A stretch of 54,586 bases of DNA from Acidimicrobiaceae bacterium (GCA_003142095.1 PLON01000018.1:1-54586), one strand, 5' to 3'. Positions 42,106-53,649 are shown, counted from the stretch's first letter. Notes: generated from the letters alone by a model not told the origin. Translations and numbers: made by a program.

Positions 42106-42398
42106 GGCGCGACGAGCAGCCAGAGACGCTAAGCAACCTCCTCAACACGTTGGCCGGACGTCTGCGTCGGGTGGATCTGCGAACAATCGACGGCGCGCGT
42201 CGTCTGTGGCCGACCGTTGTGGATCCGGTGATTGCCGAACACTGTCGCGTCGAAATGATCAAGGACGGAGTGTTGATCGTGAGCGTGCCTTCGGGCGCAT
42301 TTGCGCAACAAATCGCGATGCAAAGTTCGACAATTTTGCGAGGTTTTTCGTCTCTCGGAACGAGCGCTCCGACGTCGTTAAAAACCGTCCTGAAATAG
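42102..42398 (+). CDS. dciA: DUF721 / DciA-type helicase-loader-like protein
   Basis: GTG start overlapping the recF TGA by 4 bases; 98 residues. A short helical lead, then the KH-like DUF721 core (RLWPTVVDPVIAEHCRVEMIK split by a turn, GVLIVSVPSGAFAQQIAM). In Actinomycetota the recF-gyrB slot holds DciA-type proteins of about 160-190 residues. This one consists mostly of the core and lacks the long N-terminal part. DciA loads DnaB, which is encoded 24 kb away. Confidence 0.8.
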   Translation: MRRDEQPETLSNLLNTLAGRLRRVDLRTIDGARRLWPTVVDPVIAEHCRVEMIKDGVLIVSVPSGAFAQQIAMQSSTILRGFSSLGTSAPTSLKTVLK

Positions 42399-42493
42399 AG
42401 CAAAAAACTAAGCGAAACTGGCGTTTTGGACGCCCGATTCGGGTCGAACGTGACACTGCGTCGGGTAGGATGGAGTCGTCAAATTCTTGATAA

Positions 42494-44473
<1,980 letters not shown>

Positions 44474-44480
44474 GAGAGAG

Positions 44481-46940
44481 ATGCCCACAACGCCTCCCAA
44501 CGACAACGAAGTCGTCGGATACATCGAACCCATTGAGATCAACCTGGAGATGGAGCGCTCGTTCCTCGAGTACTCCATGTCGGTCATTGTCTCGCGTGCC
44601 CTTCCTGACGTGCGCGACGGGCTGAAGCCCGTGCACCGACGCATCCTGTACTCGATGTTCGACCAAGGACTCCGTCCCGATCGTCCCTTCGCCAAGTGCG
44701 CGAAAGTCGTTGGCGACGTCATGGGTACGTACCACCCGCACGGCGACAGCGCGATCTACGACGCGATGGTGCGCATGGTGGTCGACTTCTCGATGCGCCA
44801 TCCGCTCATCAGTGGTCACGGCAACTTTGGTGGCACGGGACCCGACGAAGGCGCGGCGGCCATGCGTTACACCGAGTGTCGATTGGCTCCACTCGCCCTC
44901 GAGATGCTCGACTCCATCGACGAAGAAACGGTGGACTTCGAAGCGAACTACGACAACTCGACCCAACAACCCGTTGTTCTGCCGTCGCGCTTTCCCAACC
45001 TCCTGGTGAACGGGTCCCAGGGCATCGCCGTGGGCATGGCAACCAAGATCCCCCCGCACAACCTCGGCGAGGTCATTGACGCGACGCTGCATCTCCTCGC
45101 GAACCCGGCGGCGACCGCGGACGACCTCATGAAGTTCGTCAAGGGACCCGATTTTCCGACAAAGGCCCAGATCCTTGGACGCCAGGGCATCCTCGACGCG
45201 TATCGCACGGGACGCGGTTCGATCAAGCTGCGCGCCGTCGCCGAGATCGAAGAGACGAACCGCGACACGCGAATCGTCGTCACGGAGTTCCCGTACGAAG
45301 TGTCGGTGGAGGCGATCGAAGAAAAGATCTACGACCTCGTGAAGAACGGGGAGCTCGACGGCATCTCCGGGGTGCAGAACGACTCGGCCGGACGCAAAGC
45401 CCGCCTCGTCATACGTCTGAAGCGCGACGCCAACGCCAACGTCATCTTGAACAAGCTCTACAAGAACACCTCGCTGCAGACAACGTTTGCCGTCAACATG
45501 CTGGCCCTCGTCGACGGCGTGCCGCGCACGCTGAACCTGACCCAGGCCCTCGGGCACTACATTGCGCACCAGGTCGACGTGGTGACTCGGCGTACGCAGT
45601 ATCGCCTGCGCAAGGCCGAGGCCCGCGCGCACATCGTCGAAGGTCTCCTAAAGGCCATCGACATGCTCGATCAAGTGATCGCGACGATTCGCGGTTCCGA
45701 CGATCGCCCGGCCGCGCGCGCCGCGTTGATGAGTGCACCCTTTGACTTCTCCGAGGAGCAGGCCAATCACATTTTGGACATGACGCTCGGTCGACTCACG
45801 CGCCTTGGTCGCAGTGAACTCGAAGACGAGATGGCCAAGCTCCGTGAAACCATCGCCGAACTGCAGTCAATCCTCGCGAGTGAGACGAAGCTTCGGGGCA
45901 TCATCGCCGACGAGTTGACCGTGGTTCGCGACAAGTACGCCGACGCGCGTGTCACCCAGATCGTGAACGACCCGGGCGAACTCGGAATGGAAGACCTGAT
46001 CCAGGACGAGGAGATCGTTCTCACCGTCACGCGGGCGGGATACGTGAAATCGGTTGCGGTCGACGCTTTTCGCACGCAGGGCCGCGGTGGCCGCGGCGTG
46101 CAGGGCGCGAAGCTCCGCGACGAGGACTTCGTCGATCAGATCATTCACACGACGACGCACGCCTACTTGTTGCTCTTTTCCAACCGTGGACGGGTCTTTC
46201 GCCTGCGCGGCCACGAGATCCCAATGAAGGAGCGCACCGCCAAGGGCACGGCCATCGTGAACCTGTTAAATCTTCAGCCGAATGAGTCCATCCAGGCCAT
46301 CGTCGCGACCGACGATTTCCCGAAGGACAAGTTCCTCGTCTTCGCCACGGCGAACGGCACGGTGAAGAAGACCGCCTTCAGCGAGTACGACAAGTCGCGA
46401 CGCGAGGGTTGGATCGCCATCAACCTGCGCGACGGCGACGAGGTGGTGCGCGTGGTGGCGACGAGCGGTGAAGACGACCTCATGATGGTCACCTTCCGCG
46501 GCATGGCCATTCGATTCACCGAGGCCGAGGTTCGTGAGATGGGCCGCGACGCCACGGGTGTTCGCGGCATACGGCTTCGCGCGGACGACAAGGCGATCTC
46601 GCTCGACGTGGTGCGTGATGACGCCGACCTCTTTGTGGTGACCGACACGGGCTTTGGCAAGCGTGTGAAAACGGAGCGTTTTAATCGCCAGGGTCGCGGG
46701 GGACAGGGAGTGCGCGCCATCAAGTTGACCGCGGCGCGCGGTTTTGTGGTGGCCGCGTTCATGGTGCGCCTCGACGACGATGTCCTGTTGGCGTCGGACG
46801 GCGGGGTCCTGATTCGCACCAGCGTCCGCGAGGTCTCCTCACAGGGTCGTGACGCCACGGGCGTTCGCGTGATGAATCTCGACGAGGGACACGCCGTCGC
46901 GGCGGTAGCGCTCGTACCGAGCGAGTCCGACGGGGACTAA
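44481..46940 (+). CDS. gyrA: DNA gyrase subunit A
   Basis: 819 residues. Catalytic Tyr130 (AAMRYTECR). The quinolone-resistance region reads HPHGDSAIYD with Ser90 and Asp94, the usual susceptible-type residues. The C-terminal half is the six-bladed DNA-wrapping domain, including the GyrA box in QGRGGRGVQG. AGGAGAG precedes the ATG. Its stop overlaps that of the convergent DsbA-like gene by 4 bases. No intein. Confidence 0.97.
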   Translation: MPTTPPNDNEVVGYIEPIEINLEMERSFLEYSMSVIVSRALPDVRDGLKPVHRRILYSMFDQGLRPDRPFAKCAKVVGDVMGTYHPHGDSAIYDAMVRMVVDFSMRHPLISGHGNFGGTGPDEGAAAMRYTECRLAPLALEMLDSIDEETVDFEANYDNSTQQPVVLPSRFPNLLVNGSQGIAVGMATKIPPHNLGEVIDATLHLLANPAATADDLMKFVKGPDFPTKAQILGRQGILDAYRTGRGSIKLRAVAEIEETNRDTRIVVTEFPYEVSVEAIEEKIYDLVKNGELDGISGVQNDSAGRKARLVIRLKRDANANVILNKLYKNTSLQTTFAVNMLALVDGVPRTLNLTQALGHYIAHQVDVVTRRTQYRLRKAEARAHIVEGLLKAIDMLDQVIATIRGSDDRPAARAALMSAPFDFSEEQANHILDMTLGRLTRLGRSELEDEMAKLRETIAELQSILASETKLRGIIADELTVVRDKYADARVTQIVNDPGELGMEDLIQDEEIVLTVTRAGYVKSVAVDAFRTQGRGGRGVQGAKLRDEDFVDQIIHTTTHAYLLLFSNRGRVFRLRGHEIPMKERTAKGTAIVNLLNLQPNESIQAIVATDDFPKDKFLVFATANGTVKKTAFSEYDKSRREGWIAINLRDGDEVVRVVATSGEDDLMMVTFRGMAIRFTEAEVREMGRDATGVRGIRLRADDKAISLDVVRDDADLFVVTDTGFGKRVKTERFNRQGRGGQGVRAIKLTAARGFVVAAFMVRLDDDVLLASDGGVLIRTSVREVSSQGRDATGVRVMNLDEGHAVAAVALVPSESDGD

Positions 46941-47578
46941 GCGGCCCGGCTCACCCAGGCTTGACGCAGGGCGTCGGTAATATCGTCGACACCCTGCGCA
47001 CCGAGCACCATGACGCGCTGGTCGATCAGAATCGCCGGTACGCCGGTAATGCCGAGTTCGTGCGCTGTCGTTTCGTCGGCGCGCACCTCGGCGACGAACA
47101 GGTCGCTCTGCCAGAGTTCGTCTACGCCGCCAACGCCCACGTCGTTGGCGAGAGAGCTCAACTGACCGCGGTCCGAGATCAGGACGCCGTCACTGAAGTA
47201 CGCGCGAAAGAGACGAGTGCTCATGGCGTCACCGAGATTCTGTGATGAGGCGAGAGCGATGACGCGGTGAGCGTCGAACGAGTTTGACCGTTGGACCGTG
47301 TCAAACGAGAAGTCAACGCCAAGCTCTTTGCCTTGACCCTCGAGACGTCGGTGCAACGCGCGGGCGCGTTCGACGGGCATCTGGTACTTGGTCGCGAGGA
47401 GTTCGTCCAGCGATTGGTTGGTGGAGGCGGGCGCATTCGGATCCAGTTCAAAAGCGTGGTGCGTCACTTCGACGCTGTGCTCAAAACGTTCAATCGCCCG
47501 CGCCAACTGCTGTGAACCGAGGTAGCAGAACGGGCAGACGACATCGGCCCATACGTCAACGGAGAGGGAGTCACTCAT
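46937..47578 (-). CDS. DsbA-family (FrnE-like) disulfide oxidoreductase
   Basis: I start at the ATG at 47578 (MSDSLSVDVW), giving 213 residues; the open frame reaches 47869 without homology. Active site Cys15-Pro-Phe-Cys18 in DVVCPFCYLG, the all-helical insertion, and GITGVPAILID with cis-Pro near the end. No signal peptide, so it is cytoplasmic, as for FrnE/2-hydroxychromene-isomerase-like DsbA proteins. Substrate unknown. Confidence 0.88.
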   Translation of the reverse strand: MSDSLSVDVWADVVCPFCYLGSQQLARAIERFEHSVEVTHHAFELDPNAPASTNQSLDELLATKYQMPVERARALHRRLEGQGKELGVDFSFDTVQRSNSFDAHRVIALASSQNLGDAMSTRLFRAYFSDGVLISDRGQLSSLANDVGVGGVDELWQSDLFVAEVRADETTAHELGITGVPAILIDQRVMVLGAQGVDDITDALRQAWVSRAA

Positions 47579-47620
47579 GAGAATATGGTCGCACAAAATG
47601 CGCCGTGAGAGAATGGCGAG

Positions 47621-47878
47621 ATGACCGCCTCCCTCCCCGGTGTCGGCGCCCAACTCGGCACTCAACCGGAAAATCCCCTCGACGGGTTTTCGGGACGGTC
47701 GCGGACCGGTAAGGTGATCAGCCGCAAGAAAAACATTTACCGAGGAATTCCGATTAGTACGTCTGCCCCAGGGCCCCACACGATGGGCGACCACGTCGCC
47801 GAAAGCCCGACCATCGGGTTCTCTTTCCGCGCGCGCCTGAACACCTCCTCGGTCCGCGCTGAGTCGCAAGTCCGCTAA
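47621..47878 (+). CDS. Possible 85-codon leader ORF coupled to the ABC-F gene
   Basis: ATG preceded by GAGAGAATGG; the frame ends in TAA whose last base is the A of the ABC-F ATG (TAATG). Third codon positions are GC-rich as in neighbours. The product is basic with no recognisable domain or membrane segment. It occupies the whole 299-base gap between the divergent DsbA-like and ABC-F genes. It could be a chance frame in that gap, where both promoters must lie. Two inverted repeats sit inside it: GAAAATCCC/GGGTTTTC and CCCGA/TCGGG. Confidence 0.3.
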   Translation: MTASLPGVGAQLGTQPENPLDGFSGRSRTGKVISRKKNIYRGIPISTSAPGPHTMGDHVAESPTIGFSFRARLNTSSVRAESQVR

Positions 47879-49476
47879 TGCTCATCGTTAAGGAGTTGGG
47901 CATAGAGATTGGCCCGCGGCGTTTGCTCGAACCGGTCTCCTTCGTCGTTGGTAATGGCGAGAAGGTGGGCCTGGTTGGACGCAACGGCGCCGGCAAGTCC
48001 ACGCTGTTGTCGGTGTTGCTGGGCTATCACCCCGAGCACCTGCGCGTCACGGGATCCGTGGCGACACAGGGCACGCTCGCGCACTTACCCCAGGAGCCCG
48101 TCCCTGGGGGACTGGGTGTCGAGCCCATCGGGCTCAGCCACGTTCTCAGCGCGCGCGGCATCGACAGTCTCGACGCCGATATGCAGCACGCGCGTCACGC
48201 GTTGGCGGCCGACCCCACCGATGAGACGATCTCGCGATTCACCTCTCTCGAAGAGGAGTTCCGCGAACGTGGCGGCTACGAGGCCGAATCCGAAGTGGCG
48301 CGTCTCGCCGACGGCTTGGGTCTGAAAGAAGATCTCCTGCTAGAGGACCTTGGCTCGCTGTCGGGTGGCCAACGTCGCCGCGTCGACCTCATGCGCGTCC
48401 TGTACGAGCAGCCGGAGACCCTGGTGCTCGACGAACCAACGAACCACCTCGACAAGGCCGCCAAGCGTTGGCTTTTCGATGAACTCGAACAGTTTCGCGG
48501 CACCGTTCTCGTGATCAGTCACGACCTGCCCCTCCTCGACCGCTCGATCGATCGAGTGTTGGCTCTGCGCGACGGACAACTGCGTGAGTACCGAGGGAAC
48601 TACACCAAGTTCTTGCAGCTCGAAGAAGAGCGTCGTCTCTCCGAGGAGAAAGTCGCGGCCCACCAGGACGCCAAGATCGATCAGTTCAGCCAACTCGCCG
48701 ATTCGATGCGTGGTCAGACCGCGAAGCGCGCGCGCCTGGCCAAAGTGCTCGACCGTCGCGTCGAGAAACTAAAAGACAATCGCATCGAGGTCACCAAGAA
48801 GGAAAAGAAGGTCGTCTTTCGCCTGCCGCTGCCACCGCGCAGCGGTGACGTGCCGATGACCGTCGAGCACGTCGGCGTGCGTTACGGCGCCCAAGAGGTC
48901 TTGCGCGACATGAACTTCATTACGCGCCGCGGCGATCGTATCGTGATCGTCGGGAAAAACGGTGCGGGCAAGTCGTCGCTGCTGCGCTGTCTCGCCGGTA
49001 CCCAGGAATCGAACGACGGTGTCGTGAAGTTCGGGGCCAACGTGACGGTCGGTTACTTCGCGCAGGAGAACGAACAGTTGGACTTCACAAAAACAGTGCT
49101 CGGTAATCTCGACAGCTCGACGGTCGAATCGGACGTCCAGCGTCGCTCCATGCTCGGGGCTTTCGGACTGAAGGGTTCGGCGGCGCACCAGATGCCGGCC
49201 ACGCTGTCGGGTGGAGAGCGTGCCAAGCTGGCGCTCGCCATCCTGGCCTCCTCGAAGTCGAACTTGCTGCTGCTCGACGAGCCCACGAACAACCTGGACC
49301 CGGCGAGCGTCGCGGCGCTCGGCGAGATGATGCGTCAGTGGAAGGGGACGATCGTCGCGGTCAGTCACGAGCGCGGTTTCGTCGAAGCCCTCGAGCCAAC
49401 ACACGCCATACTGCTGCCCGAGGAGTATTTCGACCTCTGGGACGAGGAGTACATGGACCTCATCGAGCAGCGTTAG
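47878..49476 (+). CDS. ABC-F family ATPase
   Basis: 532 residues with two ABC cassettes and no membrane segment. First Walker A GRNGAGKSTLL, signature LSGGQRRRVDLMRVL, Walker B ETLVLDEPTNHLD; second GKNGAGKSSLL, LSGGERAKLALAIL and NLLLLDEPTNNLD. The charged interdomain linker (about 235-300, EEERRLSEEKVAAHQDA ...) is the P-site tRNA interaction motif region. ABC-F proteins act on stalled ribosomes (translation factors such as EttA, or antibiotic-resistance factors). The subgroup cannot be fixed by eye. Confidence 0.88.
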   Translation: MLIVKELGIEIGPRRLLEPVSFVVGNGEKVGLVGRNGAGKSTLLSVLLGYHPEHLRVTGSVATQGTLAHLPQEPVPGGLGVEPIGLSHVLSARGIDSLDADMQHARHALAADPTDETISRFTSLEEEFRERGGYEAESEVARLADGLGLKEDLLLEDLGSLSGGQRRRVDLMRVLYEQPETLVLDEPTNHLDKAAKRWLFDELEQFRGTVLVISHDLPLLDRSIDRVLALRDGQLREYRGNYTKFLQLEEERRLSEEKVAAHQDAKIDQFSQLADSMRGQTAKRARLAKVLDRRVEKLKDNRIEVTKKEKKVVFRLPLPPRSGDVPMTVEHVGVRYGAQEVLRDMNFITRRGDRIVIVGKNGAGKSSLLRCLAGTQESNDGVVKFGANVTVGYFAQENEQLDFTKTVLGNLDSSTVESDVQRRSMLGAFGLKGSAAHQMPATLSGGERAKLALAILASSKSNLLLLDEPTNNLDPASVAALGEMMRQWKGTIVAVSHERGFVEALEPTHAILLPEEYFDLWDEEYMDLIEQR

Positions 49477-49477
49477 G

Positions 49478-50125
49478 TCAGTTGAGGTGTCGCTGCGACG
49501 CCCAGTTGGAGAGTTGATGACGGTTCGAGAGTTGTAGTTTTCGCAGTACCGACGAGACGTGGCTCTCCACCGTTTTGGCGGAGATGGCGAGTTCCGTTGC
49601 GATGTCTCGGTACGAGTAGCCACGCGCAATGAGACGAAGCACCTGGCGCTCGCGTGGCGTGAGGAGATCGAGGTCAGGATCGACGTCGCCGGCTTCGAGG
49701 TGGCGACCCTCGAGGGAGAAAGCGTCCAGGACGAATCCGGCGAGGCGCGGTGAGAAGACAGCGTCACCGGCCGCCACGCGGTAGATCGCGTCGAGCAGGT
49801 CGGGCCCCGAGATGTTCTTTGTAACGTACCCTCGCGCTCCCGCGCGAATCACGCTGATGACGTCTTCGGACGCGTCGGAGACCGACAACGCCAGAAAGCG
49901 AACCTCGGGCGCCAGATCGGTGACGGCGCGCAACACCGCGAGGCCGCCCCCGTCGGGCATATGCACGTCGAGCAGGACGACGTCCGGTCGTCGCTCGAGG
50001 ATGATTTCGATCGCGGCCTGCACCTCATCCGCTTCGCCGATGATGTCGAGCGATCCGGAGAGTTCGCTGCGAATTCCCGTGCGGATGAGTTCGTGGTCGT
50101 CGACGAGAAAAACGCGCGGCTGCAT
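49478..50125 (-). CDS. NarL/LuxR-family response regulator
   Basis: 215 residues. Receiver domain 1-120 with Asp9/Asp10, phospho-acceptor Asp53 (LLDVHMPDGGG) and Lys in YVTKN; LuxR-type HTH about 145-210 (LTPRERQVLRLIARGYSYRDIA). The ATG directly abuts the stop of the upstream PspC-type histidine kinase gene, so the two are a two-component pair. Likely controls envelope-stress genes, including the divergent PspC/LiaF-like gene. Confidence 0.92.
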   Translation of the reverse strand: MQPRVFLVDDHELIRTGIRSELSGSLDIIGEADEVQAAIEIILERRPDVVLLDVHMPDGGGLAVLRAVTDLAPEVRFLALSVSDASEDVISVIRAGARGYVTKNISGPDLLDAIYRVAAGDAVFSPRLAGFVLDAFSLEGRHLEAGDVDPDLDLLTPRERQVLRLIARGYSYRDIATELAISAKTVESHVSSVLRKLQLSNRHQLSNWASQRHLN

Positions 50126-51373
50126 CTAGGACGTTCGCGGCAGAACTAGCTGCACTTCGGTGCCGGCGCCGAGCGTGCTCTTCAGCGTGACGGTGCCACC
50201 ACGTTGGGTTACGCGCTGGCGAATTGACAGCGCGATGCCCTGGCGGTCTGCCGGCACGGTTTCGGGATCGAAGCCAGACCCCTGGTCGCGAACGAAGAGG
50301 CTGAGCGTCGACTCTTCCACTTCGGCGTAGATCGACACCAAGTCAGCGCCCGACCACCGCGCGGCGTTTATAGCCGCCTCGCGCCCGGCCGCGACGAGGG
50401 CGGTGACGTGCTCGTCGCTCACGCAGTCACCCACAACGACGAGTTCGATGCGAACGCCGTAGTCGTTTTCGATTTCATCTTCCAGCGCTCGCAGATCTCC
50501 GAGGAAGCTGCTGGCGTCCGTCGATCCATCGGGACTGAAGAGCCACTGGCGTAGTTCGCGTTCTTGATTGCGAGCGAGGCGAACGACGGCCGCTTCGTCA
50601 CCCGCGGCGCGCTCGATCAACGTGAGGGTCTGCAAAACCGAGTCGTGTAGGTGGGCGGCGACGTTGGCGCGCTCTTCGATACGAACGCGTTCGCGTCGTT
50701 CTCCCGTGAGGTCGTTGAGCGTCGCGAGCCACCACGGCGCCAGCAGAACTAGTACTCCACCAATGAGGACAAGCGTGCCAAAGAACGCGGGAGTTGCGAG
50801 ACCCCACACGCCGCCCAGGTGGCGCAGGATTCGCAGTCCAAAGAAGATCAAGATGGCTCCGAGGGCGAGTCGTAGCCAGAAGCTCCCCCGGCTTTTTGAC
50901 GCGGCAGCGCCGAGGAACGGGGCTGACTTCGCGAACTCTCCAAGGTGGACTAGCTCCTCGGGTGACGCGCCGCGCCATATCCCCACCGCACCGAGCAGCG
51001 TCAGGAAGATCGGCCACGTGAACACGCCGAGGTCGGGCATGCCGAGAAATTGCAGGAAAAAGAAGATGGCGACAATCGCCACAATGCCGATAGCGATGCG
51101 GTTGAGCTGGCGGTGGCGACCGACCAGGCGTTGGGCGATCGCCTCAGGCTCATCGGCGCGTGCGACGCCGAGCCAGAGAATCATGTACAGCAGGAAACCC
51201 ACGCCCGACACCAGCGCGAGCAGACAGAAAATGATGCGAACGACGCGCTCTTTGATGCCCAGGCGAATCGCCAGACCACCACACACGCCACCGAGGATGG
51301 CGTTCTGCACGCCCCGCCGGTAAGGACGGACAGGGGTTCCGATGATGGGGCGCGGTGGTGTCTGTGTGGGCAC
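50126..51373 (-). CDS. PspC-domain sensor histidine kinase (LiaS/MacS-like)
   Basis: GTG at 51373 with GAGAGGAG upstream (415 residues); a longer frame opens at 51409. An N-terminal PspC domain (about 20-80: GGVCGGLAIRLGIKERVVRIIFCLLA) is followed by four more hydrophobic helices (about 95-225), a HisKA_3 dimerisation helix with His in AHLHDSVLQTL and a C-terminal HATPase domain (NAARWSGADLV, DQGSGFDP). Such kinases sense cell-envelope damage in Actinomycetota. Divergent to the PspC/LiaF-like gene. Confidence 0.9.
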   Translation of the reverse strand: MPTQTPPRPIIGTPVRPYRRGVQNAILGGVCGGLAIRLGIKERVVRIIFCLLALVSGVGFLLYMILWLGVARADEPEAIAQRLVGRHRQLNRIAIGIVAIVAIFFFLQFLGMPDLGVFTWPIFLTLLGAVGIWRGASPEELVHLGEFAKSAPFLGAAASKSRGSFWLRLALGAILIFFGLRILRHLGGVWGLATPAFFGTLVLIGGVLVLLAPWWLATLNDLTGERRERVRIEERANVAAHLHDSVLQTLTLIERAAGDEAAVVRLARNQERELRQWLFSPDGSTDASSFLGDLRALEDEIENDYGVRIELVVVGDCVSDEHVTALVAAGREAAINAARWSGADLVSIYAEVEESTLSLFVRDQGSGFDPETVPADRQGIALSIRQRVTQRGGTVTLKSTLGAGTEVQLVLPRTS

Positions 51374-51521
51374 GTCACTCCTCTCACTTCGTCGTAACAA
51401 GTCTCTCACGACAGTTCCTGTGAAGCTCTCCGGGAAAACCCTGACGTCACGTCGCGACGAGGTGGCACCGTCGGGGTTCGCCCTGATGAGCCCGAGCGAC
51501 GTGAGAACTTACATTGAAAGT

Positions 51522-52433
51522 ATGGATGAACCACTTGACACCAACGACGTAACTCCGAGTGAGAGTGCCCCCGAGCACGACAACACGACGCTGCATCGAA
51601 GCACCACCAAGAAGGTGTTCGGTGGCGTGGCGGGGGGTCTCGCGGAGCGATTTGACGTGGACGCCAACATTGTTCGCGTCGTGTTCGTCGTCTTGGCGTT
51701 GATCTACGGACTCGGTATCGCCATTTATTTGGCGATGTGGGCTCTCATTCCCCGCGCGGCGTCGGTCGAGGGCGCAGAAGTCGAACCGCTCGAGGATGCC
51801 CCACGCGTTCGCTGGCTGCGCTACACGATCCCACTCGGCGTGGTGGTGCTCGCCGCTATATTCATTTCGACGATTCATGGCCTGCCGGTTTTCGGAAGGT
51901 CGTTCGCGCTGCTGTGGGTGATCTTTCTCATGGTGCTCGCCGTGCTCGCTCTCTTCTCGCCAGCGCGTCGACTTACGTTTCGCCGACTGGTCGCACTGGC
52001 CTTTCTCGCGTTCGTCAGCCTCATCATTGTGATCTCGGGAATCTTTCTCGTGACGATCCAAGTACTCGGAGTCCCACTCGAAGGCGGCAGCGGTGTGAAG
52101 CAGTGGGCCCCAACGACGCAGACGGAAATTCAGCGCAACTATCACGGCGCCTTCGGCTCGTCGACGATCAACCTCTCGAACGTGTCATTCTCGGGAACGA
52201 CGTATGTCACGGCGACCCAGGGAGTGGGCGTCTTAAACGTCGAGGTGCCCGCCGGCGTGACGGTCGATCTAAGAACCCACGTGGGTCTCGGCCGTGTGCA
52301 GACCTATCGAGTTGTCAACCTCGCAACGTCGTCCACGCCCGTCCAGCACTCCCACGCCGTTCTGGTCTTGAACCTCGAAGTGGGAATGGGCCAAATTCAG
52401 TACTCTCGCGACTTCACGACGGCCACGAACTGA
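51522..52433 (+). CDS. PspC / LiaF-like membrane protein
   Basis: I prefer the ATG at 51522 (303 residues); alternatives lie at 51486 and 51342, the last overlapping the divergent kinase. An acidic start is followed by a PspC domain (about 30-90: KVFGGVAGGLAERFDVDANIVRVVFVVLAL), further hydrophobic helices to about residue 185, then a beta-rich extracytoplasmic part (about 200-300: GAFGSSTINLSNVSFSG) as in LiaF/DUF4097-type proteins. LiaF inhibits LiaS in Firmicutes. A similar feedback loop with the divergent kinase is inferred. Confidence 0.82.
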   Translation: MDEPLDTNDVTPSESAPEHDNTTLHRSTTKKVFGGVAGGLAERFDVDANIVRVVFVVLALIYGLGIAIYLAMWALIPRAASVEGAEVEPLEDAPRVRWLRYTIPLGVVVLAAIFISTIHGLPVFGRSFALLWVIFLMVLAVLALFSPARRLTFRRLVALAFLAFVSLIIVISGIFLVTIQVLGVPLEGGSGVKQWAPTTQTEIQRNYHGAFGSSTINLSNVSFSGTTYVTATQGVGVLNVEVPAGVTVDLRTHVGLGRVQTYRVVNLATSSTPVQHSHAVLVLNLEVGMGQIQYSRDFTTATN

Positions 52434-53600
52434 TCAGTAGTTCACGACGCCGCGCGCCACGCTGGCCGAGATCTGCACGTACGAGGGTTCGAGCGCGAGT
52501 TCGCTCCACGTGCCACTCGACGTTGTGCCATTCGACTGGGTGACGCTGCCCGAGTATGTGTACAGCGGCAGCAGCCACGTTGTTCCGTCCTTTAGCTGAT
52601 ACGTCGCGAGTGAGAGTGAGGCCGAATTGAGGGTTGCGTGGACGATCGGTGGTCCCTGCGCGCTGACGCCAGCAGAGGTCGGTAACGTGGCGCGTTCGGT
52701 GGCGTTGAGCGTGCTCACGCCGCTCACGGGACTCTGCAGCGGATAGTTGGTGCCCGCACCCACGTGAAAGGCGGGGCCTTGGGCGTAGACGAGGTTGTTA
52801 TTCGCGTCAACGCTAAAGCTCACTGATTGATCCGTTGCGAGACCGTTCACCGTGACGACGTAGCTGACCTCTTCTTGACTCTGAGAACTTTGGGCACCGT
52901 TCGCGGTCGTCGTCGACGTCGTTGAGGTGGAGTAGTCCGGCGATGACACGCCGTAGCCGTACGCCAGCTTTACGAGGTAGCCCTGCGCGTCGGCGGCGAG
53001 CGTGGCGTGACTGGGCATCGCGGCCGTCGTAGAGCTCAAGGCGGTAGCGGGCGCAATTGCTGGTGTGCTTGACGAGTAGTACCACTGGGGCAGACCCGTG
53101 GTCTCGTAATCGAGGGCCGCACCCGACGCGCTCGTGACCGTCCAGTCATTGCTTCCCTCGTGAGGGGTACCGCTCACACCAAAGATCGACGCCACGCGGG
53201 CGGCTTCAGTGGCGCCGCCCAGGGGAATCTGCAGCTGATACGAGGAACTCGAGGAACTCGAGGTGCTGAGCGACGCAGTGGGCGCGAAGTCAATTTCTTC
53301 GTAGAGCTGCTTGGTGTCGGAGCTGCCGAAGGTCGGCGGGCGGTGTTGGGCGAGGTTGTGGATGGCGAGGATGGGCAGGCTCGCACCGTTGTCGACGATA
53401 ACGAACGTGGTGGCTCCGACGAGTGAACCGAGGATAAGAGCGCCGGCGACACGTAGCTGCACCCGCTGCCACCACGTCGATCGGGCCGCGCCCGACGGAA
53501 TGGCGATGATGCGACTGATCATTTCGTCGAGGTTGCGTGCTTGGTATGGGTTGCTCGTCGCGGGATCGGCCGCGACGAGGCGATCGTTGATGTCACTCAT
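52434..53600 (-). CDS. Membrane protein following an ECF sigma gene, putative anti-sigma factor
   Basis: ATG at 53600 with AAGGAG upstream (388 residues); the open frame extends to 53936 inside the sigma gene. Residues 1-48 are cytoplasmic, about 49-70 form one transmembrane helix (VAGALILGSLVGATTFVIV), and the rest is extracytoplasmic and Ser/Thr-rich with a run of serines near residue 115-122. The position 49 bases after an ECF sigma factor suggests an anti-sigma role. There is no zinc-binding His-x3-Cys-x2-Cys motif and I do not recognise the outer domain. Confidence 0.6.
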   Translation of the reverse strand: MSDINDRLVAADPATSNPYQARNLDEMISRIIAIPSGAARSTWWQRVQLRVAGALILGSLVGATTFVIVDNGASLPILAIHNLAQHRPPTFGSSDTKQLYEEIDFAPTASLSTSSSSSSSYQLQIPLGGATEAARVASIFGVSGTPHEGSNDWTVTSASGAALDYETTGLPQWYYSSSTPAIAPATALSSTTAAMPSHATLAADAQGYLVKLAYGYGVSSPDYSTSTTSTTTANGAQSSQSQEEVSYVVTVNGLATDQSVSFSVDANNNLVYAQGPAFHVGAGTNYPLQSPVSGVSTLNATERATLPTSAGVSAQGPPIVHATLNSASLSLATYQLKDGTTWLLPLYTYSGSVTQSNGTTSSGTWSELALEPSYVQISASVARGVVNY

Positions 53601-53649
53601 TCGTGCTCCTTCCTTCGTACTTCTCTTCTGTCGTGGCGGAGGAAAACTT

